A stretch of 64,000 bases of DNA from Aporhodopirellula sallentina SM41 (GCF_000346505.1 NZ_ANOH01000228.1:28995-92994); one strand, 5' to 3'. Positions 1 through 8,575 are shown, counted from the stretch's first letter. Made by a program: numbers and translations. Notes: generated by a model from the letters alone, not told the origin.

Positions 1-585
1 CACCGGCTAGTGGAAGAATCGGCTGACCGGCAGGTGATCGTTTTTACCCACGACCTCGTGTTTCTCCATGATTTGCTCGACGGTGCAAGTGAACGCAGCC
101 TGCCCGTTCAGATTCAGCAACTAGAGGCGCGTCGGGCAACTGCTGGGATAGTTGATGAAGGATTGCCTTGGGACGCGAGAAGCGTAGCATCACGTTTAGA
201 TACGCTTGAAAAAGATATTCGGACCGCTCGCACGCTCTACGAAAATCACGAAGACGAGCCGTACAAAGCGAAGATAGAAGGCGTTTATGGCCGACTGAGG
301 GCAACAATCGAAAAAGTTGTTGAAGAACAGATTTTTTGTCGAGTGGTTGTTCGGCACCGTGACTACATCAATTTGAAAGAACTACCGAAAACCGTCGCTG
401 TCACAAGCGACCACTGCACGCGAATTAAGAACCTGTTCAGCAAGTGCTGTGATATTACTGACGCTCACCATCGATCACCGTCGCGTGGTTTCAGTGTCCC
501 AGCACCCGCTGATGTTCTGAATGACGTTGCTGAACTCAAGAGTATCGTCGATGCCGTAAAACTTGAGCAAAAGAATCTTTGCTAG
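1..585 (+). CDS. AAA/SMC-like ATPase, C-terminal part (cut by window start)
   Basis: The frame is open from base 1, so the gene begins left of the window. The first visible residues read HRLVEES..RQVIVFTHDLVFL. This is the H-loop (switch histidine, THD) that follows Walker B in ABC/SMC-type ATPases of the AAA_13-like kind. About 195 residues remain: a predicted helical, charged middle (roughly residues 60-105 of the visible part) and a C-terminal helix ending ELKSIVDAVK. The Walker A and B motifs would be upstream. Such ATPases are often accessory or defence cargo of mobile elements, and the position beside the integrase fits that, but the exact family cannot be settled from the tail. It converges with the recombinase gene 62 bp away. 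Confidence 0.7.
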   Translation, partial: HRLVEESADRQVIVFTHDLVFLHDLLDGASERSLPVQIQQLEARRATAGIVDEGLPWDARSVASRLDTLEKDIRTARTLYENHEDEPYKAKIEGVYGRLRATIEKVVEEQIFCRVVVRHRDYINLKELPKTVAVTSDHCTRIKNLFSKCCDITDAHHRSPSRGFSVPAPADVLNDVAELKSIVDAVKLEQKNLC

Positions 586-646
586 GACGCAGCATCGTCG
601 TCGCTAGTGCTAATCATGGTTCAGTTTTTGCGAAGTTGAACTGTTT

Positions 647-1645
647 TCAGATGAGTATCCGTTCAACCTCATCCAGTGTCACTGCATCGCTGCTTCGATT
701 GTATAGATTCGTTGTTTTGGACGATGCGTGGGCGGCCATTTGCTGTGCCTTTTCTAGCGTGCCACCGGCCATCATGTAAGCGGTGATGCCTGAGGCGCGG
801 CATGAATGATTATTAAATTGGTCGCCCAGACCGGCTTTTCGAGCACGGCGTTTAATCATCCAGCGGGAGTACTCGGCGGCCATGCGGTTTTCGGATAGGT
901 TTCGCTTGCGATCAAGCGAGCGGAACAGGGGAGTGCCGTTTTGGCCCCATAGGTTTGCACCGTCCAAATAAGCGATCATGGCCTCTTCGGCGTGATGGTT
1001 TAGGGGAAGTGTGTGCTCTCTTCCTCCTTTTTCTTTGAGGCGAACCCAGTAACGGCGACCGTTCTGGTAAACGTCTTCGACGTTCATCGCTACCGCAGCT
1101 CCGATGCGGGCGAATGTGAACAGCATCAGCGAAATCAGAGCCTTGTCGCGAAGGCCACCGACCGTGTCGGTAGAGATCGAGTCAAGAAGAAGCCTCGCAT
1201 CGATAGGTTGAAGAGCGGGTGTCTTTCCTTTGACGATGGTGAGCTTTGGCCCTTTGACCGACAGCGATGGATTGTGCCGCATCAATCCGCCGGTCACAAA
1301 GTAGTCGAACATCATGCGAATCGCTGCGAGGTTCTGTTTGACCGATGCCTTGCTGTACCCATCCTGCATTTCCTCGATATAGAAGGCGATCATGGTCGGT
1401 TCAATATCAGCCAGCCGTGTAATACCACGACCTTCCATCCAACTGCAAAACCGATCGATGGCACGGAGGTATGCCCGCCGCGTATTCTTGTTGCGAACTG
1501 AGGCGGCAAAGAACTCGACATATCTTCGTTTTGTGTCGTCGCCTGCATTCTCAATCAGTGCCGGCACGGTCGCCGCTTCGGTGATCGAGTGCGTCACTTG
1601 ACGCGAAGTGAATCCGATGTCTTGATCGCTCTTGGGGAATTCCAT
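647..1645 (-). CDS. Tyrosine recombinase (phage-type integrase)
   Basis: This 332-residue protein should integrate and excise the element by site-specific recombination. It has an N-terminal SAM-like core-binding domain (about residues 35-125) and a C-terminal catalytic domain (about 145-330). The full catalytic set is visible: Arg180 (FARIGAAV), a beta-hairpin lysine near 204-206, His280 and Arg283 (HSCR), His306 (AAHAS) and the nucleophile Tyr315 (NLYNR). The nine-residue step from His306 to Tyr315 is canonical. The gene is intact, so the element may still be active. The start is the first ATG, followed by MEFPKSDQ. The likely target is tRNA-Leu(GAG), whose 3' half marks the right end of the element at 13419-13470. 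Confidence 0.9.
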   Translation of the reverse strand: MEFPKSDQDIGFTSRQVTHSITEAATVPALIENAGDDTKRRYVEFFAASVRNKNTRRAYLRAIDRFCSWMEGRGITRLADIEPTMIAFYIEEMQDGYSKASVKQNLAAIRMMFDYFVTGGLMRHNPSLSVKGPKLTIVKGKTPALQPIDARLLLDSISTDTVGGLRDKALISLMLFTFARIGAAVAMNVEDVYQNGRRYWVRLKEKGGREHTLPLNHHAEEAMIAYLDGANLWGQNGTPLFRSLDRKRNLSENRMAAEYSRWMIKRRARKAGLGDQFNNHSCRASGITAYMMAGGTLEKAQQMAAHASSKTTNLYNRSSDAVTLDEVERILI

Positions 1646-1766
1646 TTCTTTGAGGGGAAGTGATTTTCTAAATGCATCTGATAACGTCCTTTATCCCAGA
1701 TAGTCTTAGTCTGCCAAATTAGCTAGGCGAAAGCTATTGACAAGAAGGGAAATTGAAGTCCACTTT

Positions 1767-2129
1767 TCACGGTTCGTCAATTCCAGCTTCCTTTCTAAGA
1801 TCGTCTCCAACCTTTCTTAACTGCCCCACAGCCCACCAGACGCTCACCGAAAAACTTATAAAAGCAATAAAGGTAAATATCATGTTATAAGGCTCTGACT
1901 GCGGAAAAAAAGTTTCTTCGTATTTCACCAGGGCATAAGCACAGGCAATGCCGATTGGAAAGCCAGTGATTCTGCCAAGGCGATAGAAAAAGCTGAGCCT
2001 TGTCATATAAGCAGCATTATCTTCTTCGATCAGTTGTAGCAACTGATCGAATTCCCGTGCATCGCTGAATTCGGAACGCCAGCGTTCAAGAATTGCGTCT
2101 GCTTCTTCATCGGAAAGATCGTCAATCAT
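1767..2129 (-). CDS. Small two-TM membrane protein, coupled to the upstream HTH-like gene
   Basis: A 120-residue protein with an acidic N-terminal half (MIDDLSDEEADAILERW...) and two hydrophobic segments near the C-terminus (about residues 54-70 and 83-104), ending in a charged tail. I chose the ATG at 2129 because it overlaps the stop of the upstream gene as ATGATTGA, a translational-coupling arrangement, and GAGG lies about 12 nt upstream; an earlier in-frame ATG would overlap the neighbour by more than 60 bp. No family is recognised. The pair could be a regulator plus membrane effector, but that is inference from gene order. Confidence 0.6.
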   Translation of the reverse strand: MIDDLSDEEADAILERWRSEFSDAREFDQLLQLIEEDNAAYMTRLSFFYRLGRITGFPIGIACAYALVKYEETFFPQSEPYNMIFTFIAFISFSVSVWWAVGQLRKVGDDLRKEAGIDEP

Positions 2130-2511
2130 CCCTGTTTCGAGCCTCAATATACGAACTTGCAATTCGCTCGATAGTGTCGTCATCAAGCGATGGGTCATCT
2201 CTTTTGAGCAGGTTGCATAACCAAGTCATCCTTGTCGGGTACAACTCGTGTACTTCAACACGAAGTGCAATGGCAAAACGTAGGTAGGCGTGCTTTTTGT
2301 GATTTGTCGTGGCCTTTACGTGCTTCCTGCTGAGCCCAAGCCATTCGGAGAGCTCTTTGATCCCGGACGGCGTAACTTGATCTCGTCGGTTCTTTGCCAA
2401 CTGAGTATCGATAACCTTGATCAATTTGTTTCGACCAATTCGCGAGATTATGTCTGAACTCGCTTTCTCCTTGATGAGAGCCTCAACTCGTCGGAACGTC
2501 TCCGGGTCCAT
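2122..2511 (-). CDS. Predicted small HTH-like DNA-binding protein
   Basis: A basic, largely helical 129-residue protein. The segment around residues 46-75 (VTPSGIKELSEWLGLSRKHVKATTNHKKH) resembles a helix-turn-helix, with LSEWLGLSRKHV as turn and recognition helix; this is pattern reading, not a family match. The start is the first ATG, preceded by a good Shine-Dalgarno (GGAGAAG, 7-8 nt spacing). It is the first gene of a two-gene unit with the membrane protein at 1767-2129. Two 17-bp palindromes 58-105 bp upstream of the start are plausible binding sites for autoregulation. Confidence 0.6.
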   Translation of the reverse strand: MDPETFRRVEALIKEKASSDIISRIGRNKLIKVIDTQLAKNRRDQVTPSGIKELSEWLGLSRKHVKATTNHKKHAYLRFAIALRVEVHELYPTRMTWLCNLLKRDDPSLDDDTIERIASSYIEARNRDD

Positions 2512-2568
2512 CGCGACAACTTCTCCAAACAGCGAAGATTCAAACAGAAAAATGCTAAAGGTCTGAGC

Positions 2569-2616
2569 GGGTCGTTTTTCGACTCACTTCACCAACCACG
2601 AGTCGTTTTCCGACCC
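2569..2616. promoter_or_regulatory. Twin 17-bp palindromic operator candidate
   Basis: GGGTCGTTTTTCGACTC (2569-2585) and GAGTCGTTTTCCGACCC (2600-2616) are the same site in opposite orientation. Each is itself palindromic with the arms GTCG/CGAC around five bases. Their starts are 31 bp apart, close to three helical turns, so a regulator would meet both on one face of the DNA. They lie upstream of the minus-strand HTH-like gene that starts at 2511. The rest of 2512-2899 shows no coding signal. Confidence 0.5.
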
Positions 2617-2899
2617 AAAAACTCGAAAACAATTCTTGCGTCGCATTTAACCATCGTCAACTGAAGACGAGAGGGCTTTAATTCGAGCAGTTCGGCGGTG
2701 AAGACATCGTTAGCTGCCAGCAATTCTGCGTCACATTCTGACCGAGCGTGAGAGGACGTTAACCAAAAAGCCAGTCACTGCACACGGCAGCGCTGATCGA
2801 ATCGCTGAATTACTAGTCTTACGAAACCAAGCGAAACACTTACTTCGAATATTCACAATACCCTGAGGAGAGTCGCCACTGAAAGCATGCACGGTCGAC

Positions 2900-3223
2900 T
2901 TGATTCGCCTAAGCAATCCACTTCCTGCCGGTTCCGGTCCAGACGAGGATCGACGTTCGCAAGCGTATGCTTTGGCGAGTCGAGCGATGCTACATCATAA
3001 CGCAGGACGGTGTCAGAAGTCGTTGGATGATTACAACGAGGCTATTCGTCTCGATCCTTCGCTCGTGATGGCGTACAACGGTCGAGGGCATCTCTTCGAA
3101 CGCCTGGGTGAAGATGCGAAAGCACTTGCTGACTTCGAAAAGGCTCTTGATCTCACCAATGTCGATTCTCATTCATCGACGTCACCGCTTAATGAAATAG
3201 CTGAGCCGAACTCGTTCGACTAG
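2900..3223 (+). CDS. Small TPR-repeat protein
   Basis: A 107-residue protein containing two tetratricopeptide repeats: about residues 21-54 (AYALASRAMLHHNAGRCQKSL to IRLDP) and 55-88 (AYNGRGHLFERLGEDAKALADFEKAL). TPR helices normally mediate protein-protein contacts. The start is uncertain: TTG at 2900 is used because an in-frame stop lies at 2864 and the first ATG (2987) would cut into repeat one. A GAGGAG at 2865-2870 sits eight nt before an in-frame CTG at 2879, a possible alternative. The gene precedes the membrane cluster and could be its first member. Confidence 0.6.
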   Translation: MIRLSNPLPAGSGPDEDRRSQAYALASRAMLHHNAGRCQKSLDDYNEAIRLDPSLVMAYNGRGHLFERLGEDAKALADFEKALDLTNVDSHSSTSPLNEIAEPNSFD

Positions 3224-3367
3224 CCGTTTCTCCCCCCGAAGTTTGCCTCACTGAGCGTTCTGTTCGCTCATCTCTTTAACCCCGCAGATCATTGTTCTTC
3301 TCTTTGCCGTCAAAAGTTTCCGGTCAAGAGCCTGGCCACCGGTCTGCACTTTACAAAGGAAAGCCGA

Positions 3368-4006
3368 ATGTCGACTACTCGAGTGCTGGAGCCGCCGAGC
3401 TCCGAACGAAATGGCCGGATCCGTTCGCGGGAACAGCCAATCAAGAGGCAAGTGAAACCGATCAATTGGGGTCGGGTCTATGCCACAGTTAAGTATTGGA
3501 TAGTGTCCTTGGTCACGAAAATCGGCCTGGGCATTATCTACATCTCTGCGATCCGCGAGGGTCTTGCCTACATGGTCCCGTTTCTTGGTCAGCGTTTAAG
3601 CAAGCTGCCGGGGTTGTCATTCTTAAATGACTTCGAAGCCACCTACAAGCTTGATCTAGCGATCGTGCTTTCACTGTTTTTACTGGTATTTGTCTGGTGG
3701 CTTTGGGAGAAACTGCTCCTCCTTTGGCTCTACGACGATGACGCAGTGTTTGCGGGCAAGAGCGTTCGAATGCGTGAGCGACGGGCCTGGACTTTTCGCA
3801 TTCTGGCACTCGTGATCCTGGGTGCTGATGCGGCATTGTTCTATATCGCGATGTGCATCTCGGGTTGGGGGGACTCAATGTTCTCGTTGCCCGCACTTTT
3901 AGCGACGGCCGCCTACGTTGGCGTGCTGATCGCGGTTTCTATCCTTTGCATCGATTTAAAGATGCAAGTCAAGCTAGCGAAGGAGCTTTACTCTGATGAT
4001 GTCTAG
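3368..4006 (+). CDS. Multi-pass membrane protein of the element
   Basis: A 212-residue protein with a hydrophilic, basic N-terminus of about 40 residues, then hydrophobic segments at about 45-70, 95-120 (IVLSLFLLVFVWWLW), 143-165 and 172-195. It has no recognised family. A Shine-Dalgarno-like AAAGGAAAG precedes the ATG. The 3' end overlaps the start of the VWA lipoprotein gene by 11 bp, so the two are probably cotranslated. By position it could be part of an envelope complex working with the coupling ATPase downstream; that is inference. Confidence 0.7.
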   Translation: MSTTRVLEPPSSERNGRIRSREQPIKRQVKPINWGRVYATVKYWIVSLVTKIGLGIIYISAIREGLAYMVPFLGQRLSKLPGLSFLNDFEATYKLDLAIVLSLFLLVFVWWLWEKLLLLWLYDDDAVFAGKSVRMRERRAWTFRILALVILGADAALFYIAMCISGWGDSMFSLPALLATAAYVGVLIAVSILCIDLKMQVKLAKELYSDDV

Positions 4007-4691
4007 AACTTTCATGAAGCACACAATTGCGGTCGTGCTTTTCTTTGGTCTGTTTACGGGATGCGAGGCCCGTCGACAGACGGAACAAACAACATTTGAA
4101 GCCCCCGAGGCGGAATATGTTTTGGCGATTGCTGTCGATTTCAGCGGTTCCTTCATCGACAAGATGGCGAACGATGGTGAGGCATATCGCTTTACCATGG
4201 ATGTCATCGACCGGTATATGCGTGAGCGTCCAAGCGACGAAGGTCGTTTGGTCATCACACAATTGTCGGCGACGGATGACCCGCTTCTGTGGGAAGGGCC
4301 TCCAATGCAACTGCGAAAAGATTTCGCGTCGGCGGATGACTTTAGAAACTTTGTCCTGGCTCGCAATGATCCTAATGGCAGTCGGATCTTCGAAGGGTTG
4401 TCGAGTACGCTTTCGTACCTCGACGGCCACCGCGCTATTCGTAACGGTGCAAAGCCAGCCTTGTTCGTTCTTTCGGACATGGCTGATACCAGCGACGACG
4501 CGGACGAACAAGAGGCGGAGATTAGTCTCAAGTTCAAGGAGTTTGGCCAGAGTGGTGGCACGGTGGGAATGTACTACGTGCATCAACAGCTCTTGCCACG
4601 CTGGCAGCAAACGCTCGCCAAGAGCGGAATGCGAGACTACGTCGTCGAGTGTGACATCGTCACACGCCCGACGTTGCCCGAGTTTCAATGA
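3996..4691 (+). CDS. VWA-domain lipoprotein
   Basis: Residues 7-23 form a lipoprotein signal peptide ending in the lipobox LFTGC (Cys23). From about residue 40 the protein looks like a von Willebrand factor A fold: strand YVLAIAV followed by the MIDAS motif DFSGS (Asp48, Ser50, Ser52), and later LFVLSDMAD (about residue 155), which matches the distal MIDAS aspartate strand. It should be anchored in a membrane and bind a metal-dependent ligand. AAGGAG lies 12 nt before the ATG at 3996, and the ATG at 3999 is equally possible. The gene overlaps the preceding membrane-protein gene. A VWA lipoprotein beside a coupling ATPase is not a standard type IV secretion component that I recognise. Confidence 0.75.
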   Translation: MMSRTFMKHTIAVVLFFGLFTGCEARRQTEQTTFEAPEAEYVLAIAVDFSGSFIDKMANDGEAYRFTMDVIDRYMRERPSDEGRLVITQLSATDDPLLWEGPPMQLRKDFASADDFRNFVLARNDPNGSRIFEGLSSTLSYLDGHRAIRNGAKPALFVLSDMADTSDDADEQEAEISLKFKEFGQSGGTVGMYYVHQQLLPRWQQTLAKSGMRDYVVECDIVTRPTLPEFQ

Positions 4692-4725
4692 GTCGCCCAT
4701 TGTGACCCTGGTGACATAACGACAT

Positions 4726-4752
4726 GGCTGGAAATGGAATGCCAGCCTTCTT
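4726..4752 (+). terminator. Possible weak terminator hairpin
   Basis: GGCTGG (4726-4731) and CCAGCC (4742-4747) form a 6-bp stem with a 10-nt loop, followed by TTCTTT. It lies in the 230-bp gap between the VWA lipoprotein and the next membrane gene, so it could separate two transcription units or attenuate the downstream one. Confidence 0.35.
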
Positions 4753-4921
4753 TCATACGCATAGTTGGCCCGGTGCTGCCTGGTGCTGAAGACTTCCGCT
4801 ACGTGAGCTCGATCAATGCTCAAACAAGCGTCTCCGTTTCATGCAGTGACGATCCTGTTGACTCATAGCCGCAGCTTTTCTTCATTCTTTCCAATGCAAT
4901 TTAGCCAAACAAAGTGGTGCC

Positions 4922-5461
4922 ATGCTTCCTGCAAAACCAATTCGACGATTTGTATACTTGCTGTGGCTCGGAACTGCAGTTGCTTTCATCTTCTCTACAC
5001 TCCTTATATTGTTCCGCGAGTACCTCTTAGCCAACGATCCTAAACTCGCACGGATGGCCATCGAACTAACCAATCGATTCCTTCCGGGGGCATTCGATCC
5101 CATGTTTACGATTGATTTTGCGACTCTCGTCTCAGCGCTCCTATCGATCAGTACCGTTCCGTCATTGCATGGGTACTTTGCCGTTTTCTTTTTCGGCGAG
5201 CCACTTCCTTGGTACATCGCACTGTTTTTTGACGATCAGTCTGAAAAGCACCTCACGCCTGATAAAGCACGAAGATTGGCGATGGGACAAGCTTGTGCAA
5301 CGACCGGAATGATTCTCTATTTAGATTCACATTATTCATTCCTAGCCGCTCGTTCACTCGGGCTATCTTTGTCGACTGCATTTTTAGTCGTGCCGGCAAC
5401 GGCAGTCGTAATTGTCCTAGTTGGGTATATCTCATTTCTCCTTGATCGAGCGAGCAAATGA
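4922..5461 (+). CDS. Multi-pass membrane protein of the element
   Basis: A 179-residue protein with a basic N-terminus and a hydrophobic segment at about 11-33, a second hydrophobic region at about 63-102 (including YFAVFFFG and WYIALFF) and a long C-terminal one at about 128-175. No family is recognised. Its stop overlaps the start of the next gene as ATGATAG, so the two are almost certainly cotranslated. Position between the VWA lipoprotein and the coupling ATPase suggests part of the same envelope apparatus. Confidence 0.7.
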   Translation: MLPAKPIRRFVYLLWLGTAVAFIFSTLLILFREYLLANDPKLARMAIELTNRFLPGAFDPMFTIDFATLVSALLSISTVPSLHGYFAVFFFGEPLPWYIALFFDDQSEKHLTPDKARRLAMGQACATTGMILYLDSHYSFLAARSLGLSLSTAFLVVPATAVVIVLVGYISFLLDRASK

Positions 5462-6318
5462 TAGACAACAACGTTGGAAGTAGATTCTGGACGATCATTG
5501 ACACCACGCCGATACTCTACTTGTTGGGACTCGCCTACGTGCTTAATAAGCTCGGGGTCGCTTTCGCTCAGCGTTTCCCTCATGTTGGGAACTGGCAGTA
5601 TGGACTGGCTGTTGCCACCTTCGCTGCGCTCGGAACCCGACGGTTGGCGGTTGATCCTCCGGCCGAGTTCTTGAACGTTGCACTGGTTCTAATGCGCTGC
5701 GGAGCGTTTGGCTTGGTCGTGTTCGGCCTGGTGGGAACGATTGGCACCGGTTTACTGTCCGTGCGGGATTTTCATCGAGCTGTTATCCGGTGGTTCACTT
5801 ATCGCCAACACGAGTCTGCTCGAAGACGCGAGGAAGCTCGCCTCGCTCGGTTACGAGCTGAAAGAAATGCACCACTTACGCCAGAGCAACTGGCGAGACG
5901 TCAAGAAGAGGAACGTCAACAACAAGAACGCTCAATTCGGGAGCAAATTGAACGTGAGCAAGCCGAGCGAGAACTCCATCTCCGCAAGGAAATGGAACTG
6001 AGGCTTAAACTGCGTCTGCGATTGACGACTGATGATGAAATCAAGCAAGTGCTCGAAGAACTGATGACCGAGTTCATGTCAACGTCGCTGCCGATGGATC
6101 AGTTCGAAAAACGAATTGCGATGCTGGAACAGGCTATCAGCGAATTCATTCCTAGGCGAGAGAAAAACTATCAGAGTATTGAGGAGGTGCTGTCAGATTA
6201 CGACGAAAAAATTCGCCAGGTTGATTGCTCAAGTCATGCCAAGGAACAGAAGGACAGTTTGAAAGCGGTTTTGTTGATGGAACGTGACTCGATGGTTCAA
6301 CGGCTGGCTAACCAATAG
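5458..6318 (+). CDS. Membrane protein with long charged coiled coil
   Basis: The 286-residue protein has hydrophobic segments at about 12-35, 47-60 and 70-100. A highly charged helical region follows at about 115-200, rich in Arg, Glu and Gln (runs such as ARRREEARLARLRAER and RREEERQQQERSIRE), typical of a long coiled coil. The C-terminal 80 residues are also predicted helical. The topology suggests an inner-membrane anchor with a cytoplasmic stalk. The gene overlaps its upstream neighbour by 4 bp, and the coupling ATPase begins 11 bp after its stop. A structural or adaptor role for the ATPase is inference. Confidence 0.7.
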   Translation: MIDNNVGSRFWTIIDTTPILYLLGLAYVLNKLGVAFAQRFPHVGNWQYGLAVATFAALGTRRLAVDPPAEFLNVALVLMRCGAFGLVVFGLVGTIGTGLLSVRDFHRAVIRWFTYRQHESARRREEARLARLRAERNAPLTPEQLARRQEEERQQQERSIREQIEREQAERELHLRKEMELRLKLRLRLTTDDEIKQVLEELMTEFMSTSLPMDQFEKRIAMLEQAISEFIPRREKNYQSIEEVLSDYDEKIRQVDCSSHAKEQKDSLKAVLLMERDSMVQRLANQ

Positions 6319-6328
6319 TAGACTTAAC

Positions 6329-8059
6329 ATGAAGAAGTTTAGGCTGGGCATCGAGGTTCCAGGTGGCGAGCCGGTGTGGTTTCCCCGCGGGCTTTTTGGC
6401 ACGCACCTGCACTACTTGGGGGGCACGGGAAGCGGCAAAACATCGAGTCTCATCAAACTGATCGCACAGGTAATGGTAGCGTCTGTGCTACCCTATACCG
6501 TGTTCGTGATCGATCCGATGGGCGGACTCGCGGAGGCGCTCCTCAATTATCTCGCCCATCCGTATCTCTGCACCGACGAGGTTCGTAAACGGCTCGTGTA
6601 CTTGGAGCCGGCCGATACGGATTGGGTTATGCCGTTCTCTTCGCTCGATCACCGGGACGCGGATGAGCTGTACTATGCCCTCGGTCGGCATTGCGACTGC
6701 ATGCTTCGCACTGGTCGTGACCATGATTTGACAACGCAACTTCGGCTCAGGCGATGGCTCTATACCTGCTTCCTCTCGACCGCAATGATGCGGTACCCGC
6801 CGGCGGCTGCGCAGTTCTTGCTTCGTCCTGGAACGGAGCAGCACGAGGTTATGCTGTCGCAGTTGCCTGATGTTCTGCAGCTTGAGTGGGCAGAGATCAT
6901 CAACGCAGGATCCCGTGAACGCATCACGATGCTCGACAGCACGCGAAACCGGCTAGCGCCATTTTTTAGCTGTCCGGCGCTCAGCCGAATGTTGTCGCGG
7001 ACGCAAAACTACTTTGATGTCGCCCGTTTCTTTCGTGAAAAACGCATTGTGATCATCAACCTCGACACCAAAGGCAAACTGGATCGCAACGTTGCCCACG
7101 CGATCGGCGGGCTGCTCGCCAATCAGATAATCGAGGGTGCCCGCAACCTTTCCCCGATGTTGGTTGGACCGTCGATACTCGTGATGGACGAGTTTCAGCA
7201 TTTCGTCGATGACACGATGTACGAGAACTTGCCACTGCTAAGACAACGGGGCATGGGCGTCGTTTTGAGCCATCAAAGTTTCGATCAATTGATTAAGGGT
7301 GAAGTCGATATGTCGTCCATTGTTTGGCAGGCGAGGAGTCGCGTCGTTTTGCCCAATGACGGAGCGGATGCGGACCTGATCGCTCAGGAGTTGGCAAGCC
7401 TCAACTACGACCCGAAGGCGGTCAAGGATGAGATTGTTTCGTTCCGTCAAAAAAAAGTTGGTCAGCAACTCGTGAAATTACACGGCGGCAATTCAGTGAG
7501 TACAACATCCAGTGCGACGGATGAAACGCGATCGCTCGGTGGAAACACGGGAACGGCTCGACCTCTTCATGGCGGGGCATTGGAGGGTTCGAAATCCCAC
7601 GGAGAATCTTGGAATCGAGGACAATCAGAGAAAAAGGCGACCAGCGTTGGCGAAACCGAATCCTGGTCAGAAACGTTGGTCGACATCTTGGAGGACTTTT
7701 ACGAAGTCAGCGGGCGAACCTTCTACACGTTTGAAGATCAAATGCGGTGCATGGCTCGGGACATTCGTCAGCTCAGGACCGGACAAGGTTTTCTTAAATT
7801 GAAAGATGATCCACGACTACGACGAGTTGACTTTGATCGACTCGCAATGGCGGCCACCAATGAGATCATCGAACGCCGAGCCGAATTGCTCGAACGAAAT
7901 TACCGTGATGCCAGTTTGTTTCTTCCCAAAGCGGTCGTTGAACAAGATTGGGAGCGATTCGTTTCCGGCTTAGCGGGTGGAACAGTAATTCCTCCGCATT
8001 TGACACGTGGGATCGAGGATACACGCGAGAATGAGGCTGACGATATTTTTCTTCGTTAA
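6329..8059 (+). CDS. VirD4/TraG-like coupling ATPase
   Basis: A 576-residue P-loop ATPase of the type IV coupling-protein/HerA-FtsK superfamily. Walker A is GGTGSGKTS (residues 31-39); Walker B is ILVMDEFQH (283-291, Asp287-Glu288), followed by the SHQSF sensor (314-318). In conjugation, such proteins pass the DNA-protein substrate to the transfer channel. It lacks an N-terminal transmembrane anchor, so the membrane proteins just upstream may provide one. A low-complexity Ser/Gly/Thr segment spans about 387-450. The ATG at 6329, just after the preceding stop, is preferred to an upstream GTG at 6284 that overlaps the neighbour; neither has a strong Shine-Dalgarno. The stop shares bases with the stop of the opposing gene at 8056. 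Confidence 0.85.
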   Translation: MKKFRLGIEVPGGEPVWFPRGLFGTHLHYLGGTGSGKTSSLIKLIAQVMVASVLPYTVFVIDPMGGLAEALLNYLAHPYLCTDEVRKRLVYLEPADTDWVMPFSSLDHRDADELYYALGRHCDCMLRTGRDHDLTTQLRLRRWLYTCFLSTAMMRYPPAAAQFLLRPGTEQHEVMLSQLPDVLQLEWAEIINAGSRERITMLDSTRNRLAPFFSCPALSRMLSRTQNYFDVARFFREKRIVIINLDTKGKLDRNVAHAIGGLLANQIIEGARNLSPMLVGPSILVMDEFQHFVDDTMYENLPLLRQRGMGVVLSHQSFDQLIKGEVDMSSIVWQARSRVVLPNDGADADLIAQELASLNYDPKAVKDEIVSFRQKKVGQQLVKLHGGNSVSTTSSATDETRSLGGNTGTARPLHGGALEGSKSHGESWNRGQSEKKATSVGETESWSETLVDILEDFYEVSGRTFYTFEDQMRCMARDIRQLRTGQGFLKLKDDPRLRRVDFDRLAMAATNEIIERRAELLERNYRDASLFLPKAVVEQDWERFVSGLAGGTVIPPHLTRGIEDTRENEADDIFLR

Positions 8060-8424
8060 TTCGAGACTGCCTCGCTTCCGTGGCGGACCAGATTCTCCAA
8101 ACGCGGTAGTCCCCGACCAGCGGTCGCTGCATACGAGACTTGCGCTGTATCACGGGCTTGCTGAAGCGATGGACTCTGGCCACCGATTACGGACAACAGC
8201 TGTTCGCGGTAATGATGACGCATCTCAAAATGGATCCCAAACCGCTCGTGGTATCCCATCGTTAGGTCGAAAAGGAGCCTCGCCCGACTGGCTATGTCGT
8301 TCTGCATGGCTGCAGCGGTTTCAATACTCGATAGTCCCACTTCGAGTACATCGAGACGATGAAGCTCGGAAAAGGCTTCCAGGCGGTGGGCAAGGTGCCG
8401 GTGGTGATCGAAGGATTCAGTCAT
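8056..8424 (-). CDS. Hypothetical protein, convergent with the coupling ATPase
   Basis: A 122-residue, predicted helical protein with many His and Arg (DHHRHLAHRLEAFSELHRL...) and no recognised domain. Its stop and that of the coupling ATPase interlock within the four bases TTAA at 8056-8059. The amino-acid composition looks coding, whereas the opposite-strand frame over the same bases is Arg/Ser-rich nonsense, so I take the minus strand as real. The ATG at 8424 is chosen over an in-frame TTG at 8445. It is the only minus-strand gene inside the 2.9-13.2 kb block, so it could be a separately controlled regulator. Confidence 0.45.
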   Translation of the reverse strand: MTESFDHHRHLAHRLEAFSELHRLDVLEVGLSSIETAAAMQNDIASRARLLFDLTMGYHERFGIHFEMRHHYREQLLSVIGGQSPSLQQARDTAQVSYAATAGRGLPRLENLVRHGSEAVSN

Positions 8425-8554
8425 GGGATGACAGTAGCACGTCAACCCCTGAAAGTCACTTGGCGCCGCTGGGAACTGGTGCGAGATGCGCTTTGTGGCT
8501 GATATGGAATGGTTCCGCAGGTCGGTCCAGGGTTCGGTCCGGACTGAGGCCCCC

Positions 8555-8575
8555 CCGGTCCAGCGGGACCGGTTT
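8555..8575 (+). terminator. GC-rich hairpin, terminator-like
   Basis: CCGGTCC (8555-8561), loop AGCG, GGACCGG (8566-8572), then TTTGTGTG. The stem is perfect and strong but the T-run is short. It could end a transcript or act as a recognition structure. Confidence 0.35.
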
